A stretch of 64,000 bases of DNA from SZUA-430 sp040080835. Lineage in GTDB: Bacteria > Pseudomonadota > Alphaproteobacteria > Micropepsales > Micropepsaceae. Numbering within the stretch: the stretch's first letter is position 1; the number at the start of each line of letters is the position of its first letter. The stretch lies in NCBI GenBank assembly GCA_040080835.1, contig JBEBHP010000012.1:86114-150113 (forward strand), written 5' to 3'. The translations under genes and the position numbers were made by a program. A model generated the notes under the pieces. The model was not told the DNA's origin. It saw only the letters and a program-made list of their open reading frames with translations, and did no database searches. Shown here piece after piece: positions 42,146-51,634 of the stretch.

Positions 42146-44515
42146 ATGGGGCACGGCTTGGAGCTGTCTAGCGACATTAATGTCTGGTTGCCGTTCGGGG
42201 TGACCTTGGGAGCCATCGCGCTGGCAGGTTCGCTTGCGCTGGTGGTGATGGCGATGCGTGCGCGCTCTGATGCCCTGCTGCGACGGGCAGCCACGCGCGG
42301 GGCGCGGGCTGAAGCCCGCTTCCAGAAGGAAGCTGCAATCGTTTCGGCTGATCCGGGTGCGCTGTTTGTCTGGCGAAATATCGCCGGCGAGCCGATTGCA
42401 CGGACGGGTGCAGCCAATGTGCTGGCGGGCGTCCTCGATGCCGACGACAGAGGTGACCTGCGGGACGCGCTCGAGACACTCGGCTCAGGCGGGTCGATGT
42501 TCTCGCTTACGGTGCCCGGCGCTGACGGACGGGTCTTCCAGGCCTACGGGAAGCCCACCGCCGGACAAACGGCGCTCTGGCTTCGGGACGTTACGCCGGA
42601 CGCTGAAGCCAACTACAATCTCTCGGTACGCCTTACGGCAAGCGAGGTCGAGCGTGGTCGGCTGGGCGACCTGCTGGACGTGGCTCCAATGCCAGTGTGG
42701 CGGCGTGGTCAGGACCTTGAACTCGTCTGGGCCAATCGCGCCTATGTCGAGGCGGTTGATCCCGGCATCGGACAGGATGTGATTTCCGACCAAATCGAGC
42801 TTGACCGCGACAGTCGCGGAATTGCCGAGCGCGCCCTTACCACCAATCATCCGCAGACCGAGAAGCGGTACGTCGTTGTCGGCGGACAACGACGTGCGTT
42901 TGACATCTCTGCCTTTCCGATGGGCGATGGCGTTGCGTCCTTTGCCATCGACGTCACCGATATCGACGAGACGAAGCGCCTACTGCAGCTTCACATCGAC
43001 ACGCACGAGGAGACGCTGCATCGGCTTCCGGTCGCTGTCGCGATCTTTGGTCCAGACCAACGCCTGAAGTTTTCGAACAAAGCCTATGCCAAGCTTTGGG
43101 ACCTGGAAGAACGCTGGTTGGGCACCCATCCTTCGGATGGCGATATTCTCGAGCGTCTCAGGGAAGTGCGGCGCCTGCCCGAACAGCGCGACTTCGCGTC
43201 ATGGAAGAAAGAGCGGCTGGCGCTCTACACGAATGCCCTGGACGAGAGGGAAGAGCACTGGCACTTGCCACGCGGGGCCACGCTGCGCGTGACCTGCCAG
43301 CCGCATCCGCATGGCGGCCTGATCTTCATTTATGCCGACGTCACCAGCCAGATGGCGCTGGAACGCAGTCTCAACCAGCTGTCCAGTGTCCAGCGTTCCA
43401 CCATTGACCACCTTTCCGAAGCGCTGGCCGTGTTCGGCATGGACGGTCGTCTGAAGCTCTTCAACAAGGCGTTTGCCGAACAATGGCGCATCGATCCTAC
43501 GGCGCTGTCCGGCCAGCCCCGCTTTGCTGACGTGTTTGCCTTGTGCCGTCCGCTGCTTCCCGATGAGGCGCACTGGAGCCAGCTTACCATGCTGATCACG
43601 GGCGCTGCGCAAGAGCGCCGCGTGACTGTTGACAGGCTTCCGCGCGCCGATGAGCGTGTGCTCAGCTTTGGCGCAGCGCCGCTGCCCGATGGGTCGCTGC
43701 TGCTCAGCTATCGCGATGTCACCGACACGGCGATGCGCGAGAAGGCTCTTGAAGAACGCAACCAGGCGCTGCTGGCGTCAGACAAGCTCAAATCAGACTT
43801 CATTTCGAACGTTTCCTACCAGCTGCGCACGCCGCTCAACTCGATCGTCGGCTTTGCGGACATGCTCAGATATGGAATTGCGGGCAAACTTTCCGACCAG
43901 CAGAGTGCCTACCTGTCTGATATCCTGAGCGCGTCGAAAACACTTGAGACACTGATCGATGACATCCTGGATCTTGCCCTCATCGAGGCGGGCACCATCG
44001 AGATGAACCGCAAGGACATCGACCTTGCCGAGGTCCTGCAAGGCGTGCTGCCGCTTGTCGAAGACCGCGCACGCAAGGCGAAGGTCGAGATCATCAATGA
44101 AACTTCGCAACAGATCGGCGAGCTCTTTGCCGACCAGAAGCGCATTCTGCAGATCGTTTACAATCTTGTGATCAATGCCATCGAACACACGCCGCCAAGC
44201 GGTCGCATCGTGTTTGGTGCCGAACGCACTGCCAATGAAGTGCGCATCTATGTGGGCGATACCGGCGAAGGCATTCCGCCCGAGTATCAACCCGTGGCCT
44301 TCGAGCGTTTTGAATCGACGACGCGCACCAAGGATGCAAGGCGGGCAGGGCTGGGGCTTGCGCTCGTGCGCAGCTTTGTCGAGCTGCATGGCGGCTGGGT
44401 TGAGCTCAACTCGGAAGTTGGTCGCGGGACACGGGTGACGTGTCACTTCTCGAAGCGACAGACCAACACGGCACCTTCCATGGAGGAGAGTGCCGTTGAT
44501 GCAAAAGCGATCTGA
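42146..44515 (+). CDS. divL: DivL-type tyrosine pseudo-histidine kinase
   Basis: 789 residues. One membrane segment near the N-terminus (WLPFGVTLGAIALAGSLALVV), then several PAS domains (about 170-540). In the dimerisation domain the phospho-acceptor histidine is replaced by Tyr558 (SNVSYQLRTPLNS), which is the hallmark of DivL. The ATPase domain still has IVYNLVINAIEHTP, VGDTGEGIP and GLGLALV. In Caulobacter DivL controls the CckA-ChpT-CtrA pathway as a conformational sensor of DivK. The position just ahead of the tsaE-addBA block is common in alphaproteobacteria. Confidence 0.9.
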   Translation: MGHGLELSSDINVWLPFGVTLGAIALAGSLALVVMAMRARSDALLRRAATRGARAEARFQKEAAIVSADPGALFVWRNIAGEPIARTGAANVLAGVLDADDRGDLRDALETLGSGGSMFSLTVPGADGRVFQAYGKPTAGQTALWLRDVTPDAEANYNLSVRLTASEVERGRLGDLLDVAPMPVWRRGQDLELVWANRAYVEAVDPGIGQDVISDQIELDRDSRGIAERALTTNHPQTEKRYVVVGGQRRAFDISAFPMGDGVASFAIDVTDIDETKRLLQLHIDTHEETLHRLPVAVAIFGPDQRLKFSNKAYAKLWDLEERWLGTHPSDGDILERLREVRRLPEQRDFASWKKERLALYTNALDEREEHWHLPRGATLRVTCQPHPHGGLIFIYADVTSQMALERSLNQLSSVQRSTIDHLSEALAVFGMDGRLKLFNKAFAEQWRIDPTALSGQPRFADVFALCRPLLPDEAHWSQLTMLITGAAQERRVTVDRLPRADERVLSFGAAPLPDGSLLLSYRDVTDTAMREKALEERNQALLASDKLKSDFISNVSYQLRTPLNSIVGFADMLRYGIAGKLSDQQSAYLSDILSASKTLETLIDDILDLALIEAGTIEMNRKDIDLAEVLQGVLPLVEDRARKAKVEIINETSQQIGELFADQKRILQIVYNLVINAIEHTPPSGRIVFGAERTANEVRIYVGDTGEGIPPEYQPVAFERFESTTRTKDARRAGLGLALVRSFVELHGGWVELNSEVGRGTRVTCHFSKRQTNTAPSMEESAVDAKAI

Positions 44516-44530
44516 CGCAGGGCTGGCGGA

Positions 44531-44851
44531 TTAGTGCTGGCTCTTGGGCATGCGAACAATGAAGCCGTCGAGCGCATCCGTGACCTTGATCTGGCAGGAC
44601 AGTCGGCTGCTTGATTCCACGCCTTCGGCGAAGTCCAGCATGGTCTTTTCCATTTCCTGCATGGGTTCAATCTTTGACGCCCAGGCATTGTCAACGTAGA
44701 CGTGGCAGGTAGCGCATGCGCAGGCGCCTCCGCAGTCGGCGTCAATGCCAGGAATGAGGTTCTTCACCGCCCCTTCCATGATGGTCATGCCCGTTTTGAC
44801 CTCGACAACGTGTTCCTTGCCGCTGTGTTCTATGTACTTGATCTTAGCCAT
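44531..44851 (-). CDS. 2Fe-2S ferredoxin (adrenodoxin type)
   Basis: 106 residues. Cluster ligands: DCGGACACATC (Cys-x5-Cys-x2-Cys) near residues 40-50 and the fourth in SRLSCQIKV. This vertebrate-type ferredoxin receives electrons from the reductase encoded 20 bases upstream and passes them to P450s, Rieske oxygenases or Fe-S assembly. It lies convergent to divL, 15 bases away. Confidence 0.92.
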   Translation of the reverse strand: MAKIKYIEHSGKEHVVEVKTGMTIMEGAVKNLIPGIDADCGGACACATCHVYVDNAWASKIEPMQEMEKTMLDFAEGVESSSRLSCQIKVTDALDGFIVRMPKSQH

Positions 44852-44871
44852 TTGTGCTTTAAATCCGCCGT

Positions 44872-46089
44872 TTATTGAACCATGTCTTTCATAGGTATGC
44901 CCTTGTCTGCAAGGCGTTCGGGCGCGACCCGTGCGCGCGCTGCGATCAGGCGCCTGCCCATCATGTATTCTGGAGCTGCGTTTATCGATTCAACCGCCGT
45001 TACGACTCCCTCCCTGAGGTGGAAGGCGGCGAAACTTCGGCTTGATGGCTGACCTCTCATGACGATCTGGTCGTCAGGTGTCGAGAGACCGGCAATCTGG
45101 AGTTTCAGATCGAACTGATCCGACCAGAACCAGGGCACTTCATCGTAGGTCTTGGGTTTTCCCATGATGGCCATTGCCGCGTGCTTTGCCTGGTCGATGG
45201 CATTCTGGACGGATTCAAGCCTGACGCGCCCGCCCAAAGCGTACGAGTTGGGCAAGTTGGCGCAATCGCCCACAGCATAGATGTCTGGGTCGTCGGTCCT
45301 TGCGTGCTGGTCCACGACGATCCCATTGTCGATCTCAAGTCCGGCCTCGCGGGCGAGTTCGACATTCGGAACAATTCCAACACCTATGAGCACGATGTCG
45401 GCCTGGACAATGCCCGATGACGTTGTGACGGCAAGCACATCGCCGGTTCTGGCAATTGATTCCGTGCGTACGTAGCATCGCAGGTCCACGCCGGCTTTGC
45501 GGTGCTCGTCTTCAAAGAAGGCCGATATTTGCGGGCTGGCAGCGCGTGCCAGCACCCGTGGCATGGCTTCGATGACTGATACTTTCAGCCCGCGCTTGAC
45601 CGCGACGGCGGCGACTTCAAGGCCGATATAGCCCGCACCGATGATTGTGAGACGCGCATCGGCATTGAGACGGGGCCGGATCTGATCCACATCGTCGATG
45701 CCGCGCAGGTAAAAGCAGCCTGGGAGGTCGGCACCGGGAACTGGCAGCTTCCTGACGCGCGATCCGGTCGCCAGAACCAGCTTGGTATAGCCGAGATGCG
45801 AACCATCGCTCAGCTTCAGGGTTTTGCGCGGACGGTCGATTGCTGTCACACGGGTGTTCAGCTTCAGCGTGCAGCGGGCCTCCGGATAAAACTCTTCCGG
45901 CTTGATGAACAGGCGGTCAGCTGCAATGTCCCCCTTCAGAAAGGCCTTCGACAGGGGAGGCCGCTGATAGGGGATGTGCTTTTCGTCGCCCACGACTGTG
46001 ATGGCACCCGCGTAACCATCTGCTCTCAGAGAGGCGACGATTTGAGAGGCGGCCTGGCCCGCGCCCACTATGACCACCGAATCGCTCAT
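44872..46089 (-). CDS. FAD-dependent ferredoxin reductase
   Basis: 405 residues, putidaredoxin-reductase type. FAD site VVIVGAGQAASQIVASLRADGY, VGDEKHIPYQRPPLSK, ATGSRVRKL; NADH site IIGAGYIGLEVAAVA; second FAD motif DIYAVGDCAN. A C-terminal reductase domain follows. It forms a two-gene unit with the ferredoxin. No oxygenase is encoded in this window, so its terminal acceptor is elsewhere. Confidence 0.92.
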   Translation of the reverse strand: MSDSVVIVGAGQAASQIVASLRADGYAGAITVVGDEKHIPYQRPPLSKAFLKGDIAADRLFIKPEEFYPEARCTLKLNTRVTAIDRPRKTLKLSDGSHLGYTKLVLATGSRVRKLPVPGADLPGCFYLRGIDDVDQIRPRLNADARLTIIGAGYIGLEVAAVAVKRGLKVSVIEAMPRVLARAASPQISAFFEDEHRKAGVDLRCYVRTESIARTGDVLAVTTSSGIVQADIVLIGVGIVPNVELAREAGLEIDNGIVVDQHARTDDPDIYAVGDCANLPNSYALGGRVRLESVQNAIDQAKHAAMAIMGKPKTYDEVPWFWSDQFDLKLQIAGLSTPDDQIVMRGQPSSRSFAAFHLREGVVTAVESINAAPEYMMGRRLIAARARVAPERLADKGIPMKDMVQ

Positions 46090-46227
46090 CCTTTACCTCG
46101 CGTGAGGACGTTTTGCCGCCACGTGCGTTAGCATGGACAGCGCCATGCGATCAACCGCGCTAACGCATTGATTTAGCGGGCATCCTGCGCCATTGAACAA
46201 CTTAAACCGGCCTAGTAGAAGGTCGCC

Positions 46228-46734
46228 GTGTTTCTTCATGCGGTTCAGATGACGATCGATAGCCACCTGGTTCAATTGATACTCAATAGCGAAGACGAAA
46301 CCGTGCTCCTTGCGGGCAGGATTGCCGCCATGTTGCGATCGGGAGATACCATTGCAATGGCCGGAACGCTTGGGGTCGGGAAAACGACATTTGCGCGTTC
46401 GCTGATCCAGACGCTGCTTCCCGGAGAAGAAGTTCCCAGTCCAACTTTCACGCTGGTGCAGACTTACGACGCACCGAAGTTCCGGATCACCCATGCGGAC
46501 CTCTATCGTGTAAAGTCAAGGCGCGAGCTGCGGGAGCTTGGCTTTGACGAGGCGCTTGAGGAGGGCGTCCTGATCATTGAGTGGCCCGACCGCATGTCAC
46601 AGCTTCTGCCGGCCGACCGCCTCGACATGATCATTGAAGTTGATGACGGGGTTGAAGAGCGGCGAGCCAAGATCATCGGACGAGGAAACTGGGCGCAGCG
46701 CATGCGTGAGTTCGAGAAGAGCGGGTTCAAGTGA
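46228..46734 (+). CDS. tsaE: tRNA t6A biosynthesis ATPase TsaE
   Basis: 168 residues. Walker A GTLGVGKTT at 46-54, PTFTLVQTY, HADLYRV and IIEWPDRM are diagnostic. TsaE drives turnover of the TsaB-TsaD complex that makes threonylcarbamoyladenosine at position 37 of ANN-decoding tRNAs; it is essential in most bacteria. The GTG start at 46228 has GAAGG 6 bases upstream; ATG at 46249 has no binding site. Its stop overlaps the next start. Confidence 0.92.
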   Translation: MFLHAVQMTIDSHLVQLILNSEDETVLLAGRIAAMLRSGDTIAMAGTLGVGKTTFARSLIQTLLPGEEVPSPTFTLVQTYDAPKFRITHADLYRVKSRRELRELGFDEALEEGVLIIEWPDRMSQLLPADRLDMIIEVDDGVEERRAKIIGRGNWAQRMREFEKSGFK

Positions 46735-47861
46735 TGACAAACGACCCGCAAGCGCTTCGACAGGAACAGGCGCGTCAATTCATTGCCCGATCCGGCTGGA
46801 GCGACGCCGAAGTACAGACGCTTCCGGGAGACGCATCCAGCCGTCGCTACTGGCGCCTTGTGCGGGGCAGCACATCGCTGATCCTTATGGACCAGCCGCG
46901 CGGCGCGGAAAGTGCGGCTTGCCCGCCGGATGCGTCGGATGCAGAGCGCTTGCGCCTTGGCTACAATGCCGTTGCTCGGCTTGCCGGTCCTGACTGCCGA
47001 CCATTTGCAGCGGTGGCCGGATACCTCAGACAGAAAGGTCTAAGCGCACCTGAAATCGTGGCCCATGATTTCGACACGGGGTTCCTGCTGATTGAAGATC
47101 TGGGTCATGGTCGATTTGCGGATCTCATTCTTGCAGGCCAGGAGGAACGTCCGTTCTACGAGGCTGCCATTGATGCGCTGGCGCACCTGCACCGCCATGC
47201 TGCTCCAACCACACTGTCGATTCCCGATGGAGGCGAAAAGCACCTGCTTGCGTATGATGCACTTGCGATGGAGGCTGAGGTCCGGCTCCTGATCGACTGG
47301 TTCTTTCCTGCGGCAAGCGGGAACAAGATCTCGCAGGACGCCGAGGCGGAATTCACACAGGTGTGGCATGAGGCGCTCTCACGGTTTCGCGTCGAACTGC
47401 CTGTGATCGTGCTGCGCGACTATCACGCCGAGAACCTGATGTGGCTGCCTGACAGGGCAGGAATCGCAAAGGTCGGACAGCTTGATTTCCAGGATGCGCT
47501 CTCCGGTTCGCCAGCCTATGATCTGATCTCGCTGACGGAAGATGCAAGACGCGAGGTGGGTGTGGAACTGGCTGAGGCAATGACTGCGCGATATGTCGGG
47601 TTGCGGAAATCTGACGACCGTCAATTTGACGAGACGTCGTTCCGGTTTGCCGCCGCGCTGCTTGCCACCCAACGCAACACGAAGATTGTCGGCATCTTTG
47701 CGCGGCTGTGGAAGAGGGATGGGAAACCCCGCTATACGCAATACCTGCCGCGCATGTGGCGGTATCTCGAGCGTGATCTCAGCCATGGCGCGCTTGGTGA
47801 CCTCAAAGCCTGGTTCGACAAGCACATTCCGCAGACGTATCGTGGAACTCTAGGGAACTGA
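46734..47861 (+). CDS. amgK: Sugar kinase of the aminoglycoside-phosphotransferase fold, AmgK-like
   Basis: 375 residues. Catalytic loop VIVLRDYHAENLMWLP and metal site GQLDFQDALSG; the N-lobe has FLLIEDLGHG. AmgK phosphorylates the anomeric carbon of N-acetylmuramate and GlcNAc in peptidoglycan recycling. The identity is supported by the next gene, a MurU-like nucleotidyltransferase, and by the widespread tsaE-amgK-murU order. The ATG overlaps the tsaE stop (a GTG three bases earlier is also possible). Confidence 0.88.
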   Translation: MTNDPQALRQEQARQFIARSGWSDAEVQTLPGDASSRRYWRLVRGSTSLILMDQPRGAESAACPPDASDAERLRLGYNAVARLAGPDCRPFAAVAGYLRQKGLSAPEIVAHDFDTGFLLIEDLGHGRFADLILAGQEERPFYEAAIDALAHLHRHAAPTTLSIPDGGEKHLLAYDALAMEAEVRLLIDWFFPAASGNKISQDAEAEFTQVWHEALSRFRVELPVIVLRDYHAENLMWLPDRAGIAKVGQLDFQDALSGSPAYDLISLTEDARREVGVELAEAMTARYVGLRKSDDRQFDETSFRFAAALLATQRNTKIVGIFARLWKRDGKPRYTQYLPRMWRYLERDLSHGALGDLKAWFDKHIPQTYRGTLGN

Positions 47862-47869
47862 CGCGAGCA

Positions 47870-48601
47870 ATGGCATTCAAACCGAAGCGCGGAATGATCA
47901 TGGCGGCTGGGATGGGCTTGCGCATGCGGCCGCTCACGAATGACCGGCCAAAGCCACTGATTGAAATCGACAACCGCACACTGCTCGATCATGCGATCGA
48001 TCGGCTGAAGCAGGTCGGCGTCAAACAGATCCTGGTCAATATTCACTACAAAGGCGAAATGGTGATCGATCACGTCAAGCGCAGGCGCGACGTCGAGATC
48101 ACGATCCAGGATGAAAGAGAGAAGATACTGGATACTGGCGGCGCCCTGAAAAAGGCCTTGCCGTTCTTCGAAGGCGAACCGTTCTTCACGCACAACAGCG
48201 ATTCCATCTGGCTTGAAAGCTGGGGGTCCAACCTTGAGCGCATGACCCAGCAATGGGATGACGCCTCGATGGACTGCCTCATGTTGCTGGCCGCCACGCA
48301 TTCGACAATCGGCTACGAGGGTGGCGGCGACTTTACGATGGACACGCTGGGCAGGCTTGCGCGTCGGCAGGCTCCGCGCATTGCTCCGTTTGCGTGGCCG
48401 GGCGTGCAGATCATTCATCCCCGACTTGTGGCCCGTGGGCCGGGTACGGACGTGTTTTCAACAAACAAATTATGGGACATCGCGATTTCGGAAGGCAAGC
48501 TTTACGGAATCCGGCTCGACGGGAAGTGGATGCATATTGGCACGCCTGAAGCAAAGGCCGAAGCTGAGGCGTTCCTGGAGATGCGCAACACTGCGCCCTG
48601 A
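47870..48601 (+). CDS. murU: Nucleotidyltransferase, MurU-like
   Basis: 243 residues. The NTP-transferase motif MAAGMGLRMRPLTNDRPKPL is at the N-terminus, THNSDSIW holds the metal aspartate and WMHIGTPEAKAEAEAF ends the fold. MurU makes UDP-MurNAc from MurNAc-1-phosphate, bypassing the fosfomycin-sensitive MurA step. Eight bases after the kinase gene. Confidence 0.86.
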   Translation: MAFKPKRGMIMAAGMGLRMRPLTNDRPKPLIEIDNRTLLDHAIDRLKQVGVKQILVNIHYKGEMVIDHVKRRRDVEITIQDEREKILDTGGALKKALPFFEGEPFFTHNSDSIWLESWGSNLERMTQQWDDASMDCLMLLAATHSTIGYEGGGDFTMDTLGRLARRQAPRIAPFAWPGVQIIHPRLVARGPGTDVFSTNKLWDIAISEGKLYGIRLDGKWMHIGTPEAKAEAEAFLEMRNTAP

Positions 48602-48625
48602 TCTTCCCGGTCAGCAAGAGGTGAG

Positions 48626-51600
48626 ATGAGCCGGATCAACCTGTTCACGATTCCGGCAGGGGCCGCCTTCGCTGATGAACTTGCGCGTGGGGTCGTGCAG
48701 CGCTTTGGGTCGGACGAGGATCCGTTCGTGCTTTCAGAAGTGTGGGTCCTCGTGCCGACGCGGCGCGCCATACGCACGCTCAAGGAAGCGTTCGAGCGTA
48801 CCAGCCCAACCGGTGTAACGGCGCTTCCCAAGATCTACGCACTGGGAGACCTCGATGAAGATCCATCGCCTCTTCAGGAAGACGCTGACGAAAACATCAA
48901 CCTCGATGAACTTATTTCGCCTGGCCTGCGTCCCGTTATTTCTCCGCTTCGCCGCGAATTGCTGTTCACGAAACTGATCCAGCATTGGTCAATCCGGCAG
49001 GCAGAGATTCACCCTGAACACAGCATTGGTGCCGAAAGGCCGGCACTCGCGCTTCAGCTCGCACGCGAACTTGCACGCGTGCTTGATCTTGCGACTTCCG
49101 AGGGGCTGTCATGGGAGAAGTTGCAAAGTCTTGTACCGGTCGAGCACGCGCAACACTGGGAACAGACACTTCTGTTCCTGTCGATCCTGACCGAAGCGTG
49201 GCCGGCGGAGCTTGAAAACGAGAATGCGTCGGATCCTGCTACACATCGGGATATGGCATTGCGCGAGGCTGCAAGGCGCTGGCAGGAGAATCCACCTCAC
49301 CATCCAGTCATTGCAGCGGGTTCGACCGGGAGCGTGCCTGCCACGGCGGAACTTCTGAAGACAATCGCAGGCCTGCAAGAGGGTGCGGTGGTGTTGCCGG
49401 GAATCGACCTCGAACTCGATGATGACGCGTGGGAGGTGATGGGTCCCGGACACCCGCAGCACGGCATGGGCCAGCTGTTGAAGAAGTTTGAAGCGACACG
49501 CGAAGACGTTCGCATGTGGACGCATGGACCGATGAGGCCGCATCGCGCGCGCCTGATTGCGGAAGCGTTGCGGCCCGCAGAAACAACTCCCGCATGGCGC
49601 AGCTATGTGCAGGACAGGCGGGCAGAAATCGAGAAGGGGCTGGATGGCCTGAAGTCCATTGTTGCCCGTTCGCCGGGTGAAGAGGCGCTTGCGATTGCCT
49701 GTGCCCTGCGTGAAGCAATCGAGACACCCGGCAAGTCTGCGGCGCTCGTTACGCCGGATCGCAATCTTGCGCGACGCGTTGCAAACGAGCTCAAGCGGTG
49801 GGGCATTTCCATTGACGACTCGGCAGGAACGCCGCTGGCGCATACCGATGCTGGCCGGTTCCTTTGCCTTATAGCTGACGTGGTGGCCGAACGCTTTGCG
49901 CCAGTGCCGTTGCTGGCGTGGCTGAAGCATCCGTTGACCGGGTTGAGCTTCGATACGCGCGCGCAGACGCGTGCCCTGAGCATGGAGCTTGAAAGGAAGA
50001 TTCTTCGGGGCCCTCGTCCATTGCCTGGGATTGCAGGACTGCGCAGGCGCGGGGATCCAAAGGCGCCGTACTTCAAAGTCATTGACCAGCTGGAGCACGC
50101 GCTTGGGTCGTTTGCAGCAAAGGCTGAAGGCCAAGATGCGGATTTGATCGACCTGCTGCAGCTGCATCGTGACGCCGCTGAACTGGCTTGCGATGACCTG
50201 TCCGAACCTGACATTCGTGTTTGGGAAGGGGAGGCTGGGCAGACAGCGCTCAAGCTGTTCGACGCGCTTCTTGAAGCAGCGGCGGGTCTCGAGTTGCGAA
50301 TGGACGGTGCGGACTACGCGCAATTCATTCGAACCGTGATGGACGCGGTAGCTGTGCGCCCGCGCTTTGGCTTGCATCCCAGGCTTTCGATCCTTGGGCC
50401 GCTTGAGGCACGACTTCAGCAAGCCGACCTCACGATTCTTGGGGGACTGAACGAAGGCAAGTGGCCGCCAGCAACGGATCCGGGTCCGTGGCTCAACCGC
50501 CCGATGCGGCGCGACCTCGACCTGAGCCAGCCGGAACGGCGCATCGGCTTGTCAGCGCACGACTTTGCGCAAGCCGCCTCTGCGCCTGAAGTGTTGCTCA
50601 CGCGTGCCGAAAAGGATCAAGGCTCACCAACGACACCATCGCGCTGGCTGACGCGACTGAACATTCTCGTTGATGGTGCCGGCCTGAAGGACGCCTTTGC
50701 GGATACGCGCCTGCTTGACATTGCCCGGATGATCGACCGACCGCCTCTCACGCCCAAGGCCATCGAACCGCCGGCACCGACGCCGCCTGTTGCTGCGAGA
50801 CCACGCGAATTGCCGGTGACTGATGTCGAGCGCTGGGTGCGTGATCCCTACGCGCTCTATGCCAAGCGTGTGCTGGACCTCAAGAAGCTTGATGCAATTG
50901 ACGAGGCTCCCGGCGCCGCGGATCGCGGAAGTGTCATACACAAGGCGCTCGAACACTTCGTGCAGCGATACCCCAAGGAGTTGCCCGCTGACGACGAGGC
51001 CATGCGCCAAATCCTGGAACTGGGTCGGGCTGCGTTCGGCGAGTTGCTGGAGCAGCCAGGCGTGCGCAGTATCTGGTGGCCACGCTTTGAGCGGGTGGCG
51101 CAGTGGTTTCTTGAATGGGAAAAGGGGCGGCGGGCAAGTGGCGCTCGCGTTTTTGCCGAGCAGCGGGGTGAAACCAGTTTTGAAGCGCCGGGCGGCACGT
51201 TCAGGCTGACTGCCAAAGCCGACCGGATCGAGATGCTGCCGGACGGGACGGCTGTCATCGGCGATTACAAGACCGGATCGCCGCCCTCGGCAAAGCAGGT
51301 TCGCCTGGGCTTCAACCCGCAACTTACGCTTGAGGGCGCCATTGCATTGGCAGGTGGCTTTCCAGGACTTCAGCCCACTTCGGTGCAGTCTCTGGTTTTC
51401 GCAGCGCTGAAGGGTGGCGAAAAAGGTGGTGAAGAGAAGGCGATCAAGTTTGACGACATGACGACCGATCAGGCGATCAATGATGCGTTCGAGCGTTTCA
51501 AGGCCTTTGTGGCCGCATTCGACAAACCGGACATGCCCTATCTCTCAAAGCCGCATGTGCTGTTCCAGTCTTCGATTGGTGACTATGACCATCTTGCCCG

Positions 51601-51634
51601 CGTGAAGGAGTGGGCTTCGGAGAGCGACGAATGA
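48626..51634 (+). CDS. addB: Double-strand break repair protein AddB
   Basis: 1002 residues. It has an inactive helicase-like N-terminal part and a C-terminal RecB-type nuclease with IGDYKTG near residue 878. With AddA it resects DNA ends to Chi-like sites for RecA loading. The last 230 residues contain no cysteine, so the Fe-S cluster of Firmicutes AddB is absent, as is common in alphaproteobacterial AddB. Stop overlaps the addA start (ATGA). Confidence 0.93.
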   Translation: MSRINLFTIPAGAAFADELARGVVQRFGSDEDPFVLSEVWVLVPTRRAIRTLKEAFERTSPTGVTALPKIYALGDLDEDPSPLQEDADENINLDELISPGLRPVISPLRRELLFTKLIQHWSIRQAEIHPEHSIGAERPALALQLARELARVLDLATSEGLSWEKLQSLVPVEHAQHWEQTLLFLSILTEAWPAELENENASDPATHRDMALREAARRWQENPPHHPVIAAGSTGSVPATAELLKTIAGLQEGAVVLPGIDLELDDDAWEVMGPGHPQHGMGQLLKKFEATREDVRMWTHGPMRPHRARLIAEALRPAETTPAWRSYVQDRRAEIEKGLDGLKSIVARSPGEEALAIACALREAIETPGKSAALVTPDRNLARRVANELKRWGISIDDSAGTPLAHTDAGRFLCLIADVVAERFAPVPLLAWLKHPLTGLSFDTRAQTRALSMELERKILRGPRPLPGIAGLRRRGDPKAPYFKVIDQLEHALGSFAAKAEGQDADLIDLLQLHRDAAELACDDLSEPDIRVWEGEAGQTALKLFDALLEAAAGLELRMDGADYAQFIRTVMDAVAVRPRFGLHPRLSILGPLEARLQQADLTILGGLNEGKWPPATDPGPWLNRPMRRDLDLSQPERRIGLSAHDFAQAASAPEVLLTRAEKDQGSPTTPSRWLTRLNILVDGAGLKDAFADTRLLDIARMIDRPPLTPKAIEPPAPTPPVAARPRELPVTDVERWVRDPYALYAKRVLDLKKLDAIDEAPGAADRGSVIHKALEHFVQRYPKELPADDEAMRQILELGRAAFGELLEQPGVRSIWWPRFERVAQWFLEWEKGRRASGARVFAEQRGETSFEAPGGTFRLTAKADRIEMLPDGTAVIGDYKTGSPPSAKQVRLGFNPQLTLEGAIALAGGFPGLQPTSVQSLVFAALKGGEKGGEEKAIKFDDMTTDQAINDAFERFKAFVAAFDKPDMPYLSKPHVLFQSSIGDYDHLARVKEWASESDE

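Noticed and set aside
49109..50422. Open frame of 437 codons on the minus strand
   Set aside because: Antisense to addB; no domain pattern.
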